Assembly: GCF_905163445.1 (NCBI RefSeq)
Contig: NC_053204.1
Span: 6,517,501 to 6,581,500, forward strand
Length of the DNA: 64,000 nt
DNA from: Pararge aegeria
Lineage: Eukaryota; Arthropoda; Insecta; Lepidoptera; Nymphalidae
Direction of reading: 5' to 3'
In this document: positions 1-11,050 of the stretch, one piece after another
How positions within the stretch are numbered: position 1 is the stretch's first letter
Layout: each line of letters starts with the position of its first letter
The notes under the pieces: generated by a model
Told to the model about the DNA's origin: nothing
Seen by the model: only the letters and a program-made list of their open reading frames with translations
Databases searched by the model: none
Program-made: the position numbers and the translations under genes

Positions 1-2149
1 CCTTATTGAGGATGCCAAGTTTCTTGCCAACTGTTTTTGCCCTGGATTCGATGTATTGTCCAAAGTTGAGGTTGGATGAAATATTGACACCTAGAAGCTC
101 TAAACTGTCGGTAATAGGCAAAGATATACCTCGGAAAGTCGGAGTCAGGGGAAATGGACTCCGTTTGGTAGTAAATAAACACGCTTGCGTTTTGGTAGCA
201 TTAAATTTGACCAAATTGGCGTCTCCCCAATCAGACACCTCATTTAAGGTCAGATTAATGCGTTCCACCAAAGCCTCTCTGTGTCCTAAAATTTCAGCAC
301 CACTAGCACGGGGACCGGGCATATATCTCTCCGTTACAGTGCTATCATCTGCGTACCCAAAGATACCGGGTTTCAACAGATCATTAATGTGAAGCAGAAA
401 AAGTGTAGCGGAGAGAACAGACCCCTGAGGGACACCGGCATTGATTGCCATTTTATCTGACGAGGAGCCATCTAAGACAACTCGAAAAGATCGTCCACTC
501 AGGAAATCAGATATCCAGTTGATGAGACTAGTGGGTATCCCGTAGCTAGGTAACCTATTTAAAAGGCCTTCATGCCAGACCCGGTCAAAAGCCTTTGACA
601 CGTCAAGGGAAACGGCTAGCGCTTCACCATGTTTGTCAATGGCCTCGCCACAGATGTGAGTGGCATACACTAAAAGATCCCCCGTCGATCTATTACGATG
701 AAAGCCGTACTGTTGATCCGACAGAAGGTCATTTTTCTCGAGGTATGCCAGGAGCCGGTGGTTCAATACACGCTCCATACTTTTGCAAAGTACGGAGGTG
801 ATTGCAATAGGCCTGTAGTTGGCCGGGTCTGCACGACTACCCTTCTTAGGTACCGGTTGTACGTTGGCAACCTTCCAAGCTTTCGGGATTCGGGCATTTT
901 TGAACGAGAGGCGAAACAAACGTGTTAGTACTGGAGACAGCTCGGCAGCACAGGTTCTGAGCACTATTGCTGGTATCCCGTCTGGGCCGCTGGCCTTATT
1001 CACGTCTAGATTGCGCAGCACTTTTAAAACCTCACCTTGGCGAATCTTTATCTCTGCCATGACGGAGTCGCAGGGTGAAAGGGTAGGTGGAGAGGCGCTT
1101 CCAGAATCGAGACGTGAATTTTCAGCAAACAGAGTCGCTAAGATGTTAGCTTTTTCTGTTGCAGTAAAAGCCAGCGCCCCATCCGGTTTTAGCAGAGGTG
1201 GCAGCGAAGGACGGCAGAAGTTCGTTTCCACCGACTTCGAAAGAGACCAAAAGGCTTTACTTCCACGCGGATATGATGCTAATTTGGCCCCAATTCGATT
1301 AGTGCGGTTGAAACGAGCCTTCCTAAGAACCTTCTTGTAGGACTTGGCGGCATAATTAAAGGCTAGCTTTTTCGTACTGATGTCCGGAGCTTTTTGGGCA
1401 CGCGCGTCAGCCCATGCAGCAAAAGCCATGTTCTTACGAGCTTCAGCTTGGGCGCATTCTGCATTGTACCAGCGTGGAATCTTGCTATCTAGCGATACGT
1501 CAGCGTAAGGTATAAAAAACTCCATTGCTTGACGTATCACTTCCGATATGGCTTTCTCGCAGTTCGACGGATCATCAGAAGAGAAGCAAGTTTGTCGCCA
1601 GGGATAACATGCAAAAAAGTATCGCATTTCATCCCAGTCTGCTGACTTTTATCGCCACACCCGCCTGGTTCCGGAGGAACCAGAGTCCAGAGTATGATAA
1701 TTCAATACCGACTTAACTACACAGTGATCAGAAGTACCCAAAGGGGCCGTAACTGATACTGAAAACCGGTCTGGGTCGGTGGTCAACAGAAGGTCAAGAC
1801 AGTTAGGAGAATGACCGTCAACGTCAGGTATCCGAGTTGCTTCGTGGACTAGCTGAGAGAGGTCAAACGCCAGGGCAAATTTCAGCGTCTCTCTCCCGGC
1901 GTGGTCGGTATTTTGGTATGGGAACAACCAATCCTTGTGGTGAGCATTAAAGTCCCCCAAGAATACCAGTTTAGCAGTCGGATATCGACACTGGACGGTA
2001 TCAGCCGTCTCGCTGAGGTACTCGAACATTAGTGCTGCAAAGAGATTAGAGTGCAGTCCTCTGATATTGGAGAGGTGCACTTTTAACGAGAGGAGGTGCA
2101 ACCGCTGTGAAAACTTACTCTTCTTTTTTTTCGGTTCCATTGTATGCAA
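1..2149 (-). pseudogene. CR1/Jockey-group LINE ORF2 (endonuclease + reverse transcriptase), broken, runs off left edge
   Basis: Minus-strand remains of the second ORF of a non-LTR retrotransposon, which nicks DNA and copies its own RNA. From 2149 downward: a Lys-rich start, HLSNIRGLHSN (start of an apurinic-type endonuclease), then VFLGDFNAHHKDW and TSDHC from its end. One TAA at 1649-1651 interrupts the frame. The same frame then reads on (KSADWDEMRY) through a finger region to GVPQGSVLSATLF (near 436) and YADDS (near 350), both RT core motifs. No further stop was noticed up to the window edge, so the C-terminus lies outside. The endonuclease is missing its middle: SNIRGLHSN is followed almost at once by FEYLSETADTV, whereas the family has roughly 100 residues between. 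The element is therefore dead. RT motifs are certain; the clade (CR1 or a close relative) is inference. Confidence 0.9.
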
Positions 2150-2470
2150 GGATGAATAGGAAGGGGAATGACAGCTGTACGAGGCGCTAAGTTCATTGAC
2201 TCCACGATTTACGAAGTGACCGTACAGTAGGAAGGCTCGACTGGAGACTGCGGGGACGCCCGAACCCCCCTGGGAATTGCCATCGGATCCTCTCTCCGGT
2301 CGCCAACCGGCACGATGGAGGCCATCCCAGGATTTTTCGCAAGTTGGCGGGGCAGCCTTTCATAGGTGGCGAACCTAATTGGGCCCCCTACTAACTGCGG
2401 TCGGCCAGCGGTGCACCGTGCTTCGGATCCCGCTAGCCTCCAAATCCAGACGTCCAGCGCAGACACCTCA
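2150..2470 (-). mobile_element. Upstream (5') part of the CR1-like LINE
   Basis: GC-richer than the AT-rich DNA beyond 2500 and directly upstream of the LINE ORF2 on the same strand. It holds an 85-codon open frame (2209-2466, minus) not in frame with ORF2. It is probably ORF1 end or linker sequence of the element. I see no zinc knuckle or other diagnostic motif, and the exact 5' boundary is not visible. Confidence 0.5.
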
Positions 2471-3526
2471 CAAATTGGGCCCTGTCATTAAAACTCAGCG
2501 CAACTGTACATACCCATACCCCTTGAAAAACTTACTAATGATTTCGGGATGAATTTGGGAATGTTTTAATTAAACTACCAAACTAAAAATTGTGTTGATT
2601 GCAAAAGTCACTTGGGATACTTATCATATTGTGATAACTTTATTTACACACTGTAAATAGGATTTTATGCTTATTATAAAAGAGAAGTATTTAAAGTAGC
2701 TAAAGGTTTAGTACGAATATGAAAGGTATCGTAATTACTGAACATCATCATAACTCTAGCTAGTTTGTAATTTTGATTAATTTTTGGTTTAAGAATTTTT
2801 TTGTTTTCACAAGGAAATATACATAATATTCTAACATGAAAACTTACATAATTAAACTTACATATTAGGTTTGCTAAAATTAAACTTAAGTGTCTTAATA
2901 AAAAAAAGAAAAATCTCAATAATAAAAGCCAATATTCCTATAACAGGCTGTGCAGCTAACCGTAAAAAATATACAAAAAATTACAGTTTACAGTTTTGTG
3001 TACAATAGAAATATCTCCATTACGCCTATTCGACAGGTGCCTTGAGTATCATTAATTACCACGTTACATAAGTGATAAATTGGGCCAGTAATTAGTGTAC
3101 ACGCTGATGTGTGTCCCGAGACTAAGGCATTAATCTTACTGTCAGCAGATGTATTATGTCGCGAATTGCTCTGGATTTGTTAATGAATAATTTTCATTCC
3201 CTTCTCCGATTTCTGGATACAGACGTAATAATTTTTCCCTTCGCTGTTTAGCCCTTGACTGAAATCTCATCTGATAAGTAACGATTCAGTAAAACTCTAA
3301 TGCACTATCCAAAAAGGAGTAAAGGACGTATGAAATATCAGGGAAGAATTTTTATATATAAATAAAAAAAATTATGTATATAAATAAAAAAATAAACATA
3401 CAGCCGAGTTCAAATAACATCATTCAAGGCAGATAGTAAGTAGCCTTTCAGACGACTCTTAAATATGGGAAGAGAATATAATTTGGCGGATAACAGCAGG
3501 CAGATTGTTCCATGGTACGATAGCCT
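2471..3526. other. AT-rich DNA, no gene recognised
   Basis: Strongly AT-rich with many homopolymer runs. Short open frames here are chance products of low-complexity sequence. No repeat family, splice signal or RNA gene could be supported. Confidence 0.6.
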
Positions 3527-3532
3527 TTGTGG

Positions 3533-3600
3533 TTATAATTGTTTGTTCTTAGTTTATTGTTATAATTGTTTTGTTCTTAGTTTGTAGTTATAATTGTTTT
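3533..3600. repeat. Short tandem repeat, unit about 27-28 bp, about 2.5 copies
   Basis: The word TTATAATTGTTT recurs at about 3533, 3560 and 3588, with similar TTCTTAGTTT spacers. It is an imperfect AT-rich minisatellite just upstream of a LINE 3' end. Confidence 0.65.
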
Positions 3601-3737
3601 CTGAATTTAAGTAGTTTTAATTTTTTTTTATACCCTGATTGTGACGTTGGTGTTTAAATTTCCCAGACAAAATATTTTATTATTATTTATAATATCCCTA
3701 GTCGGTTTCTATACGGCAATATCTGTACTCAAGTTAT

Positions 3738-3898
3738 GGTACCAGGGCGCGTTTGGAACCCTCGTAGCTTTAGTTTTAAGTTGACCAATCTAGTTATCAC
3801 CATCAACTCACTTCTATGTCATATTTTACATGTAATGTACACATCAAAAGTGCCATCTATGTGCCTATTTGAATAAAGAAATATTTGACTTTGACTTT
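3738..3898 (+). mobile_element. CR1-like LINE 3' end
   Basis: 5'-truncated 3' untranslated region. It contains GGCGCGTTTGGAACCC, CCTCGTAGCTTTAG and a GAATAAAGAAATA signal, ending in a short TTGACTTTGACTTT repeat instead of poly(A), as CR1-type LINEs do. The same 3' UTR recurs at 41145-41307, and its last part at 12395-12478. Confidence 0.75.
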
Positions 3899-4056
3899 AA
3901 AAATATTTGATTTCTAAAAATAGGTTAAGAATTTGGTTAATAAGTAAGGCGTATTATAATATTAACGAATATTTTTGTGACAGTTCTTAGTTAGTGTCTA
4001 AAGTTTAAAATTTTCAGTGTTAAGATAAAATAGTAATTTGTAAAATCTATCTTCCA

Positions 4057-4440
4057 TCTATATTTATAAAAGAGAAAGTGTGTGGGTATGTCCCGTATAG
4101 GCTCCGAAACGGGTGGACCGATTTCAATGAAACTTTCAGGGAATCTCCGGATTGACCTGGCGAGTGGTGACGATCGGAGCACTCCTATTTTTGAACTGTC
4201 AAACTGTCAAATACAGCTTTTATTTACTATGATAATATTCTATTGTTGGGTGTACATGGGTGTAGAATTGTAGATAATGATCTTCATCCGCTCGAGAAGA
4301 GAATAGAAGAGAATGAATACGGAAAGAAATAAATGATTTAATATATTCGGAGACTTAAATTAGAAATTTAATGATGTAAGTTTATTGTTTAAATAAAATA
4401 AAGCAAAATCTAGCCCGGCGAAGCGGGCTGGGTACGCTAG
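4057..4440 (+). mobile_element. Non-autonomous Helitron-like element HelA, copy 1
   Basis: 384 bp, starts TCTATATTTATAAAAG and ends CTAG. The 3' end carries the stem AGCCCG/CGGGCT about 10 nt before CTAG. It sits between a host A and T, as expected for Helitron insertion. It lacks about 15-18 bp present in copy 2 near 5330. It encodes no protein; the short ORFs on both strands are spurious. Confidence 0.8.
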
Positions 4441-4539
4441 TAAACTCTAAATATGTAAGAAAAATGCACGTCAGAAAGTGGCAAACTGTTTGAACTATTC
4501 CCACTAATAACAAAAATATGTACACAGTTAAAGCAATAA

Positions 4540-4830
4540 AATTTATTCTATCACCCGCAAGCGTGCTGCGTCAATGATGAGCAGGCTTGTGAGCAGCACC
4601 AACACCCTCCTCAGTACACTGGCATTCAGGCTGGACAGCTCTCTCTGGGGAAGCTGGGATGGTATGCACACGCGCTATAGGGGTGTTATAAGTTAGACTA
4701 TAAGGAATTTTGTGTATAGAATAAGGTTGATTTTTAGTTGTTAATTACTAACATAGGTTTAACTTCATTGTTTTACTAACACGATATGGACAAATGTCCG
4801 AAATAAAGATTATTATTATTATTATATTAA
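4540..4830 (+). mobile_element. LINE 3' end with ATT microsatellite tail
   Basis: A GC-richer block (4555-4690) followed by AATAAAGATTATTATTATT. This layout, 3' UTR, polyadenylation-like AATAAA and a short tandem tail, is typical of 5'-truncated insect LINEs. The ORF part is not recognisable. Confidence 0.5.
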
Positions 4831-5222
4831 ACCTGTACCCCATGGTTTCCACACACCACGTGTTGTTATATAAAAAAATAAAACGAATTGAAATGTAGTT
4901 TTTCTCATGTATCTTATCAGTAATTCGAAACACTTATCGATGCGGTGAGAAAATTCGCAGACATCCGAACAAAAACTTTATTTGTTTTCTCGATCGCTTT
5001 AACAATATTGTTGTAAGAATTTATCTAACAAACACCTCCGCTTTGTTCCCAGGAGCGTCGTGAGCAATGTTCAGAACAGATCTCCTCAGATATTAAATAT
5101 AATGGTCGTAATAAAAGCTTCTCTTCACAGCCAGAATTTCGAATTATCTAGGTACTCGTCCATTCGGTATTATTTTCTGAGAAACAGCGTTGAAATGGGT
5201 TTGAAATCACTATCGTCCATAA

Positions 5223-5613
5223 TCTATATATATAAAAGAGAAAGTGTGTGGGTATGTTCCGTATAGGCTCCGAAACTGCTGGACCGATTTCAATGAAACT
5301 TTCAGGGAATCTCCGGATTGACCTGGCAAGTAATCCTGTAAAGTTTGGTGACGATCGGAGCACTCCTATTTTTGAACTGTCAAACTGTCAAATACAGCTT
5401 TTATTTACTATGATGATATTCTATTGTTGGGTGTACATGGGTGTAGATAATTATCTTCCCCCGCTCGAGAAGAGAATAGAAGAGAATGAATACGGAGAGA
5501 AATAAATGATTTAAAATATTATGAGACTTAAATTAAAAATTTTATCATGTAAGTTTATTGTTTGAATAAAATAAAGCAAAATCTAGCCGGGCGAAGCGGG
5601 CTGGGTATGCTAG
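5223..5613 (+). mobile_element. Non-autonomous Helitron-like element HelA, copy 2
   Basis: 391 bp, nearly colinear with copy 1. It starts TCTATATATATAAAAG after a host A and ends in the GC-rich hairpin and CTAG before a host T. It retains a segment (CCTGTAAAGTTT) missing from copy 1. Preservation of both termini in two copies makes the boundaries secure. Confidence 0.82.
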
Positions 5614-5756
5614 TAATCCATACAAATGTTATAAAGACGTCTGTTTGTTTGTTTATAACCTACTAGTCCGTTGCCTGCATTCTTCGTCCGCTTATTATGG
5701 TTTTTAAAATCATTACTTGTTACACATTATCATTTAGAATGAGGGTAGGCTGACGT

Positions 5757-6075
5757 CATCATCATCATATCAACCCATTACCGGCCCACTACAGGGCACG
5801 GTTCTCCTACAATGCGTGGAGAACCAGCATGTTTGGCTACGGCCTTAACAGGAGGGGTTAAGGCCGTAGCCAAACACGCTGGTCTAGTGCGGATTGGTGG
5901 ACTCGACACACCTTTTAGAACAGTATGGAGAACTCTCAGGCATTCAGGTTTCCTCACGATGTTTTCCTTCTCCGTTAGAGCGAGTGATATTTTAATCGCT
6001 TAAAACGCACATAACTTTGAAAAGGTAGAGGAGCTTGCTGTGCCCGAAAGTGTAGTCGAAGTCGGGCTTCACCAC
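5757..6075 (-). mobile_element. SINE-A copy 1 (minus) with internal palindrome
   Basis: tRNA-headed SINE in reverse. Its 3' end is at left (CAACCCATTACCGG, ACTACAGGGCACGG) and the head with GAAAGTGTAGTCGAAG at right. Between 5823 and 5883 the element has been folded back on itself: 27-bp arms differ at one base around a 7-nt spacer, replacing the normal single ACGGCCTTAACC block. Confidence 0.8.
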
Positions 6076-6089
6076 TTCCAGTAACGACA

Positions 6090-6840
6090 AATGTAAAAAA
6101 AAAACCTTTTGTTGACGTTCCAATAATTGATATAGCTCAGTATTGGTAGGAACGAAGTACGTTCATATTTCTTCATGTTAACATGCATGTAAACTAGATA
6201 CTCTTTATCCTGTAAAGATCAACAGTTTCGCGGACGAGTTCACGGACTGTATAAACCGTCGAAGTAACCGAAGTTGGGCATGGAAACTATAAATATTAAT
6301 GCTCGGGCGATACACGTAACCATAAACGAGACATCCCTAATGTTTGACAGACAGGCCTTAATGAAGCATGGGGAGGCAATGCAATTAAGCCCGGCCTGAC
6401 CTTATTCTGTTTTAACCACCTTAACCAGGGTGTATACGGTGTGGCCTAGTTGTAACAGAGCAAATAAGTTGATAGCGTCGGTTCACCAACGTTGTAACTA
6501 TGTCGTTTACTTTTTATTCACGACAAATTGACCCGTGACTGCCATCTCACTAAGTGGTAATACAGTTTAAGATGATAGCGGGCTAACTTGTTAGGGGTAT
6601 CGCAGTAAACCAACTAGAGTTACCCGATAGTGATAAGAGGGTCGATACAGCTTGGCGGCCCGGCTTTGTCTGTAAGGAGACCAACAAGCCACGGCTAAAA
6701 CCACCCAATAAGACCGAAGAAAATTCTGAAATTGTAATTTTCCCGATTGTCCCCACCAGGGTTCGAACCTGAGACGTTCCAGTTATATGAACATACAACG
6801 CTTAACACTGCACCAATGAGGTCGCCAATCGACAATGGTA
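6090..6840. other. Gene-free stretch with tRNA-like box B motif
   Basis: Mostly unclassified. An internal Pol III box B-like GGGTTCGAACCTGAG occurs at about 6760 and a box A-like GGCCTAGTTG near 6447. Both suggest decayed SINE heads, but no full copy is present. Confidence 0.4.
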
Positions 6841-7740
6841 TGCCTTTGAGATTATGTCCAATATACATTAATGATTTATGTAATTTAAAACTTGACGGTG
6901 GTGGTTCCCGTATGCCGATGACACTGCTTTAGTTTTTTCAAGCACATCATGGGACTCTGTTAAATTGATGGCTGAATCAGACCTATCAAAAATCTCTCTT
7001 TGGCTAAAGTCTTATCTTTTAACGCTAAATACTGAAAAATCAAACTATATATGCTTTACAATCAATTCAAAAACACAAACTCACAATAATTTCCTTGTTA
7101 AAATTCATGAATGTAGTAATCTAAATTCTGGTAACTGTAATTGTCCTGTACTTAACAAAGTAACAACAAACAAATATCTAGGTGTAATGTTAGATTGGCG
7201 ACTCTCATGGCACCCTTATGTCGAATTTGTGAATGGAAGAATAAGGAAGCTTGTCTGGATTTTTAAAACGCTGAGACACGTAACAACAAAAAAAATTATT
7301 GACTCAGATTTACGTAACATTGGGTCAATCCATTTTGGCATATTGCATTTCAACATGGGGTGCTGCTTCAAAAACAAAGTTTCTAGAAGTGGAAAGAGGT
7401 CAAAGGTCTTTACTGAAAATTATGTTTTTCAAACCATACAGATTTTCAACTGTAGACCTATATAACCATTGTGAGTTACTAACGGTTAGAAAATAATACT
7501 TACTTTCATCATGACTAAGAGTACATAAAAATTTACCTTACAATACTGGCAAACTTAAAACGAGGAGAAGAAATTATGGTTTTACATTCAATTCCAAGAA
7601 GGACTAAATTTGCTTCCCAACAATTTACCAAAAAATCGACTTATCTCTACAACATAATTAACAGTAAGTTAAATATTTATCCATTCGCACTTCATAAAAA
7701 AGTGATTACAGAGTGGTTGCATAAATTGAACTATTATGAA
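6838..7740 (+). pseudogene. Relict Jockey/CR1-type reverse transcriptase
   Basis: C-terminal half of a LINE reverse transcriptase in pieces. Visible blocks are YINDLCNLKLDG, then YADDTA (reached by a frameshift near 6900), then a 166-codon frame (6965-7465) with ISLWLKSYLLTLNTEKS and KYLGVMLDWRLSW (the segment after the catalytic box). From about 7300 the frame jumps to QSILAYCISTWGAASKTK, and later to a tail ending near 7770 (TEWLHKLNYYETEDLID). Several frame breaks and stops (near 7495, 7516) make it inactive. The RT family is clear; the clade is inferred. Confidence 0.8.
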
Positions 7741-7767
7741 ACGGAGGATTTGATTGACATTGTCACG

Positions 7768-7866
7768 AAAAGACACACACACGCACACGTTTATAACACA
7801 CTTATACATCCATTCGTTTACACATACACTCACTTACACACACACGCACACAAACACACGCACCCG

Positions 7867-7918
<52 letters not shown>
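7768..7918 (+). repeat. (CA)n microsatellite
   Basis: Degenerate CACA-rich DNA from about 7771, then an almost pure run of more than 20 CA dinucleotides from about 7869 to 7914. It lies between the RT relic and its 3' UTR. It creates two spurious His/Thr-rich reading frames. Confidence 0.95.
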
Positions 7919-7919
<1 letters not shown>

Positions 7920-7929
7920 CACCTCAAGT

Positions 7930-8155
7930 AGACACACATGTTGTAATTATCTTTAGTTAACCTTTATAACTTTAAATTATACTTAATTTTGATTTATGTA
8001 ACTTTGATCTACTTATTTATTTCAATTTGTTTATTATGTTATGGAAGAGCGGGGCCGCCTGCCACAAGTGCTAGTAGTAATACTAGTAACTTACTAGGAT
8101 GACCACAATTTCAATGCATTTTTCTGTTCGAAACGAAATAAATATTTTAAATTTT
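7930..8155 (+). mobile_element. 3' UTR of the Jockey/CR1-type relic
   Basis: Contains CGGGGCCGCCTGCC, ACTTACTAGGATGACC and CGAAATAAATATTTT, a polyadenylation-like end followed by T/A-rich tail. It lies directly downstream of the RT fragment on the same strand and is best read as its 3' end. Confidence 0.6.
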
Positions 8156-8690
8156 TTTTTTTAAATTTTTTATGATAGAAAAATTGTTACACGGACAAAC
8201 ATTATGTAATATTCCCAACTATGGCCCAATCGACTGCAGACATACTCGCAGCATTTCCATAACCTTTTGTTTCCACGGGGAACTGCGGCCAGAATCCGAA
8301 ACCGAAAAGTCGTTACTCATATGAAAGCATATTTTTTCAAACTGGAACTTCTCGTTGGAATTTAATCAAATTTGGTTCAGTACATTGGTTTTTAAAACAA
8401 AATAAATTTACTCCAAGTTAACAAAATTTATTTTTAATTGTATTTTAATTTCTCTTTATAGACAACAATCAGCGTACTGCCATTCTCCTAAGAAAAGAAG
8501 AAAATTTTTTTTTTTGGTTGGAGCTGTCCACCATTATTCCTCCCTATAATAATATCGTCTGTCAGTAATCACACTAGCAACCACGCCGTCCAGACTCTAC
8601 GTTGTTGTAGGAGAAAGATATAATAATGAAAAAATTATTTATATTAAATTTTATTAAACTTTTTGATTGGAAGTCAAATATACTAAATCT
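8156..8690. other. AT-rich DNA, no gene recognised
   Basis: Low-complexity sequence with no recognisable coding, SINE or splice signal. Confidence 0.55.
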
Positions 8691-8692
8691 TA

Positions 8693-8957
8693 ATATATAT
8701 AAATCTCCTGTCACGATGTTTGTCCGCGATGGACTCCTAAACTACTTAACCGATTTAAAATTAAATTGGCTCACCGTGAGCAGTCTGGTCCAACTTAAGA
8801 GATAGGCATAGATCTTTAATTATAGTCGCAATTTTATTTTATTGCAAATTATTTGTCTATAATTAATTTACAGTCACATGTTTTATATATATACTACTAT
8901 ACTCATTTAAAGCTTAGCGATACTGAATACTTTCGCGGGCAACAGCCAGTATATTAT
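8693..8957 (+). mobile_element. Decayed Helitron-like repeat HelC
   Basis: Starts near ATATATATAAATCTCC and GTCCGCGATGGACTCC, then a CTACTTAACCGATT block, and ends TTTCGCGGGCAACAGC followed by a degraded CTAG (CCAG). The internal plan, a lead into ACTTAACCGAT and an end in GCGGGCAACAG, matches other Helitron-like repeats here (HelB). Confidence 0.55.
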
Positions 8958-9410
8958 ATAAATAATTCATTACTTTATCAATAAATTGAAATGTATAAAA
9001 ATAATCAAACTTAGTAATGATGATTGGCGGCAGAAAAAAGCGAGGTGGCAGTACTCCTCCGGATAAGCTCAAAAAGCTCTGCCAAGAACTAGTTTAAGAC
9101 AAAGTCGGTTTCCAATTTTTCGAAAATTCTATCATGTTTACACAAATATGAATGTCGACGCGTCACAAATCCCTTGGGCTCGATGACAGTGACATAGCAC
9201 AATTGTCATTTTCTGTACGATGAATACAATACACTTGGGACGTTTCGTCTCAGAACTGGGGCGGAAATAGACTTGCACTGTCACGCCTACCAAAAGTGTG
9301 TTGATACTTATCGATAACGATTTTGAACGTGCTCAGCTATAAGGCTTCTTTAAAATCCTGAGTGATGCTAAATGGAATTTTATCTATTCATAGAATCTAA
9401 TAAAAGTGGT

Positions 9411-9748
9411 GAAGCGGTGATAGCCTAGTTGGTAGGACTTCGACTTCACATTCGGGGGCGCGAGTTCGAATCCTAGCACGCAGCTCTAACTTTTCTAAGA
9501 TCTGTGCGTTTTAAGTAATTAAAACATCACTTGCTTCGGTGAAGGAAAATATCGTGAGGAAACCTGCATGGCTGAGAGTTCTTAATAATGAACCTGCATG
9601 CCTGAGAGTTCTCGATCTCAAAGGTGTGTGGATTCCACCAATCCGCATTGGGCAAGCGTGGTGGACTACGGACTTAACCCCTTCTCAATGTGGGAGGAGA
9701 CCCGTGCCCCGTAGTGGGCCGGTAATGGGTTGGTATGATGATGAATAA
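9411..9748 (+). mobile_element. SINE-A copy 2, full-length
   Basis: Clear tRNA-derived head: box A-like GATAGCCTAGTTGG and box B GAGTTCGAATCC. The body has GTGAAGGAAAATATCG, CCACCAATCCGC and GTGGACTACGG, and the tail GATGATGATG. A segment around 9560-9625 is duplicated (AACCTGCATG.CTGAGAGTTCT occurs twice), making this copy slightly long. Confidence 0.88.
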
Positions 9749-9759
9749 AATCTATGAAG

Positions 9760-10690
9760 TTCTTCAATGCAAATAATAAAGATATTTGACTTATATGTAG
9801 GTAAGCGATCACGCTCCAGATGCAAAGTCCACAACTCTGTGCTTGTAACACAGACTTTGTTCTCCGGGAGCTGAGGGATTTTGGACGAAAAGAAGCTTAA
9901 GATTTTGCTATAGGAGTTTGGTACAAATCGTCACGTAAGGAAAAAGCGTTATGCAGCTCATTCAAATCTGTCACTAGGCGCCATACCTGTTTACATCATG
10001 TGTTAGTAAAAACCTGGTATTAATAAGCAATCAAATTTAAAATATTAAAATGTGACACAACGTCGGAATTCTTTTTCGCGCTCTGACATTTGAAAGGTGC
10101 TTTCAGCTGAAGTCTGACAGAGTTGTTGTTTATTTGTAAGGCCCTAATTACGGGTCATCTGAATCCATCGAAACACATTGCACCAATTTACACTGCGGGT
10201 GTACAGTCTTTGAAGTAACCGACAGCCGCTTTTCATCATGAGTCAGTTCAATATGTTGGCGGGTTGCTGCGTTTAAAAAGAATATAGCACCAAAAGCACT
10301 TTCGTATTTATAATATTTCATTTAATTTCTTTTATAAAAAAAATTCTCCAAATTTTTCCAGCTTGGCATTGAACCTGGCACCTTTTGCACTTAAGATTTG
10401 TCCAGACTGCCCCAGGGAGGTCGACAAATTGTGACTAAATACCAATACACTCTCCTATCTAAAATACTATCTGTAGATAGTTTTGTAACAAAATCGAAAC
10501 TAATATTAAATTCACTTAAAAAATAAAAATCTCATTCAAACTCGCTTACCTGAAACCAACATACTAGTTAAATGTTAAAGTTTTGTTCCTGTAACTTTGA
10601 TAGAAACTAAACGGGTCGGAAAATTGTTCAGTCACTGTTCGCTACCACGTAACTTAACTCGCTCTGCATTAACTAAACATCGAAGTTTTG
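9760..10690. other. Gene-free stretch
   Basis: No family recognised. On the minus strand a sequence ending GTTTCAG followed by GTAAGC at 10546-10558 fits a 5' splice site, but no supporting open frame of useful length is present. Confidence 0.4.
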
Positions 10691-10699
10691 AGAGAAGCT

Positions 10700-10803
10700 T
10701 CGCCTCAATTATACAACGTGTAACCGAATTACGAAATACGTTGATAGATGCATAAGTATATTTCATAAGGAATCACCCTGTAAAAAATATTAAATCAAAA
10801 GAA
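10700..10803 (-). mobile_element. End fragment of a MITE-like family (see 53268 and 54091)
   Basis: ATACAACGTGTAACCG through AATCACCCTGTAAAAA is the reverse complement of the right end of the element at 54091-54430, so one terminus of that family is here. The other end is missing. Confidence 0.55.
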
Positions 10804-10810
10804 ACATTTC

Positions 10811-11050
10811 GACGGCCGATTAGCGCAATTTGCAGCGACCCTGCTTTCTGAGCCCAAGGCCGTGGGTTCGATTCACACAACCAGAGAATGTTTGTGTGAT
10901 GAGCATGAATGTTTTTTCAGTGTCCGTCTATGTATATTATTCATTAAAATATTTATCAGTCATCTTAGTACCTATAACACAAGCTAGCTAACTTTGGGGC
11001 TAGATGGCGATGTGTGTATGCGTAGTATATTTATTTGTTAATATATATTA
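10811..11050 (+). mobile_element. SINE-B copy 1
   Basis: tRNA-headed SINE: GACGGCCGATTAGCGC and a GTGGGTTCGATTC box B, then GTTTGTGTGATGAGCATG, TATTCATTAAAATA, and TTTGGGGCTAGATGGCGATGTG near the 3' end. It is a different family from SINE-A. Confidence 0.85.

Noticed and set aside
7576..7956. His/Thr-rich proteins over the CA repeat
   Set aside because: Product of the microsatellite reading out of a dead LINE tail.
10546..10594. Tiny minus-strand exon (acceptor AAGTTACAG, donor TTTCAG|GTAAGC)
   Set aside because: Only about 40 bp with four codons. The splice-like words could be chance in AT-rich DNA.
10811..10900. tRNA gene from the SINE-B head
   Set aside because: It recurs with the same downstream body in many places, so it is a SINE head.
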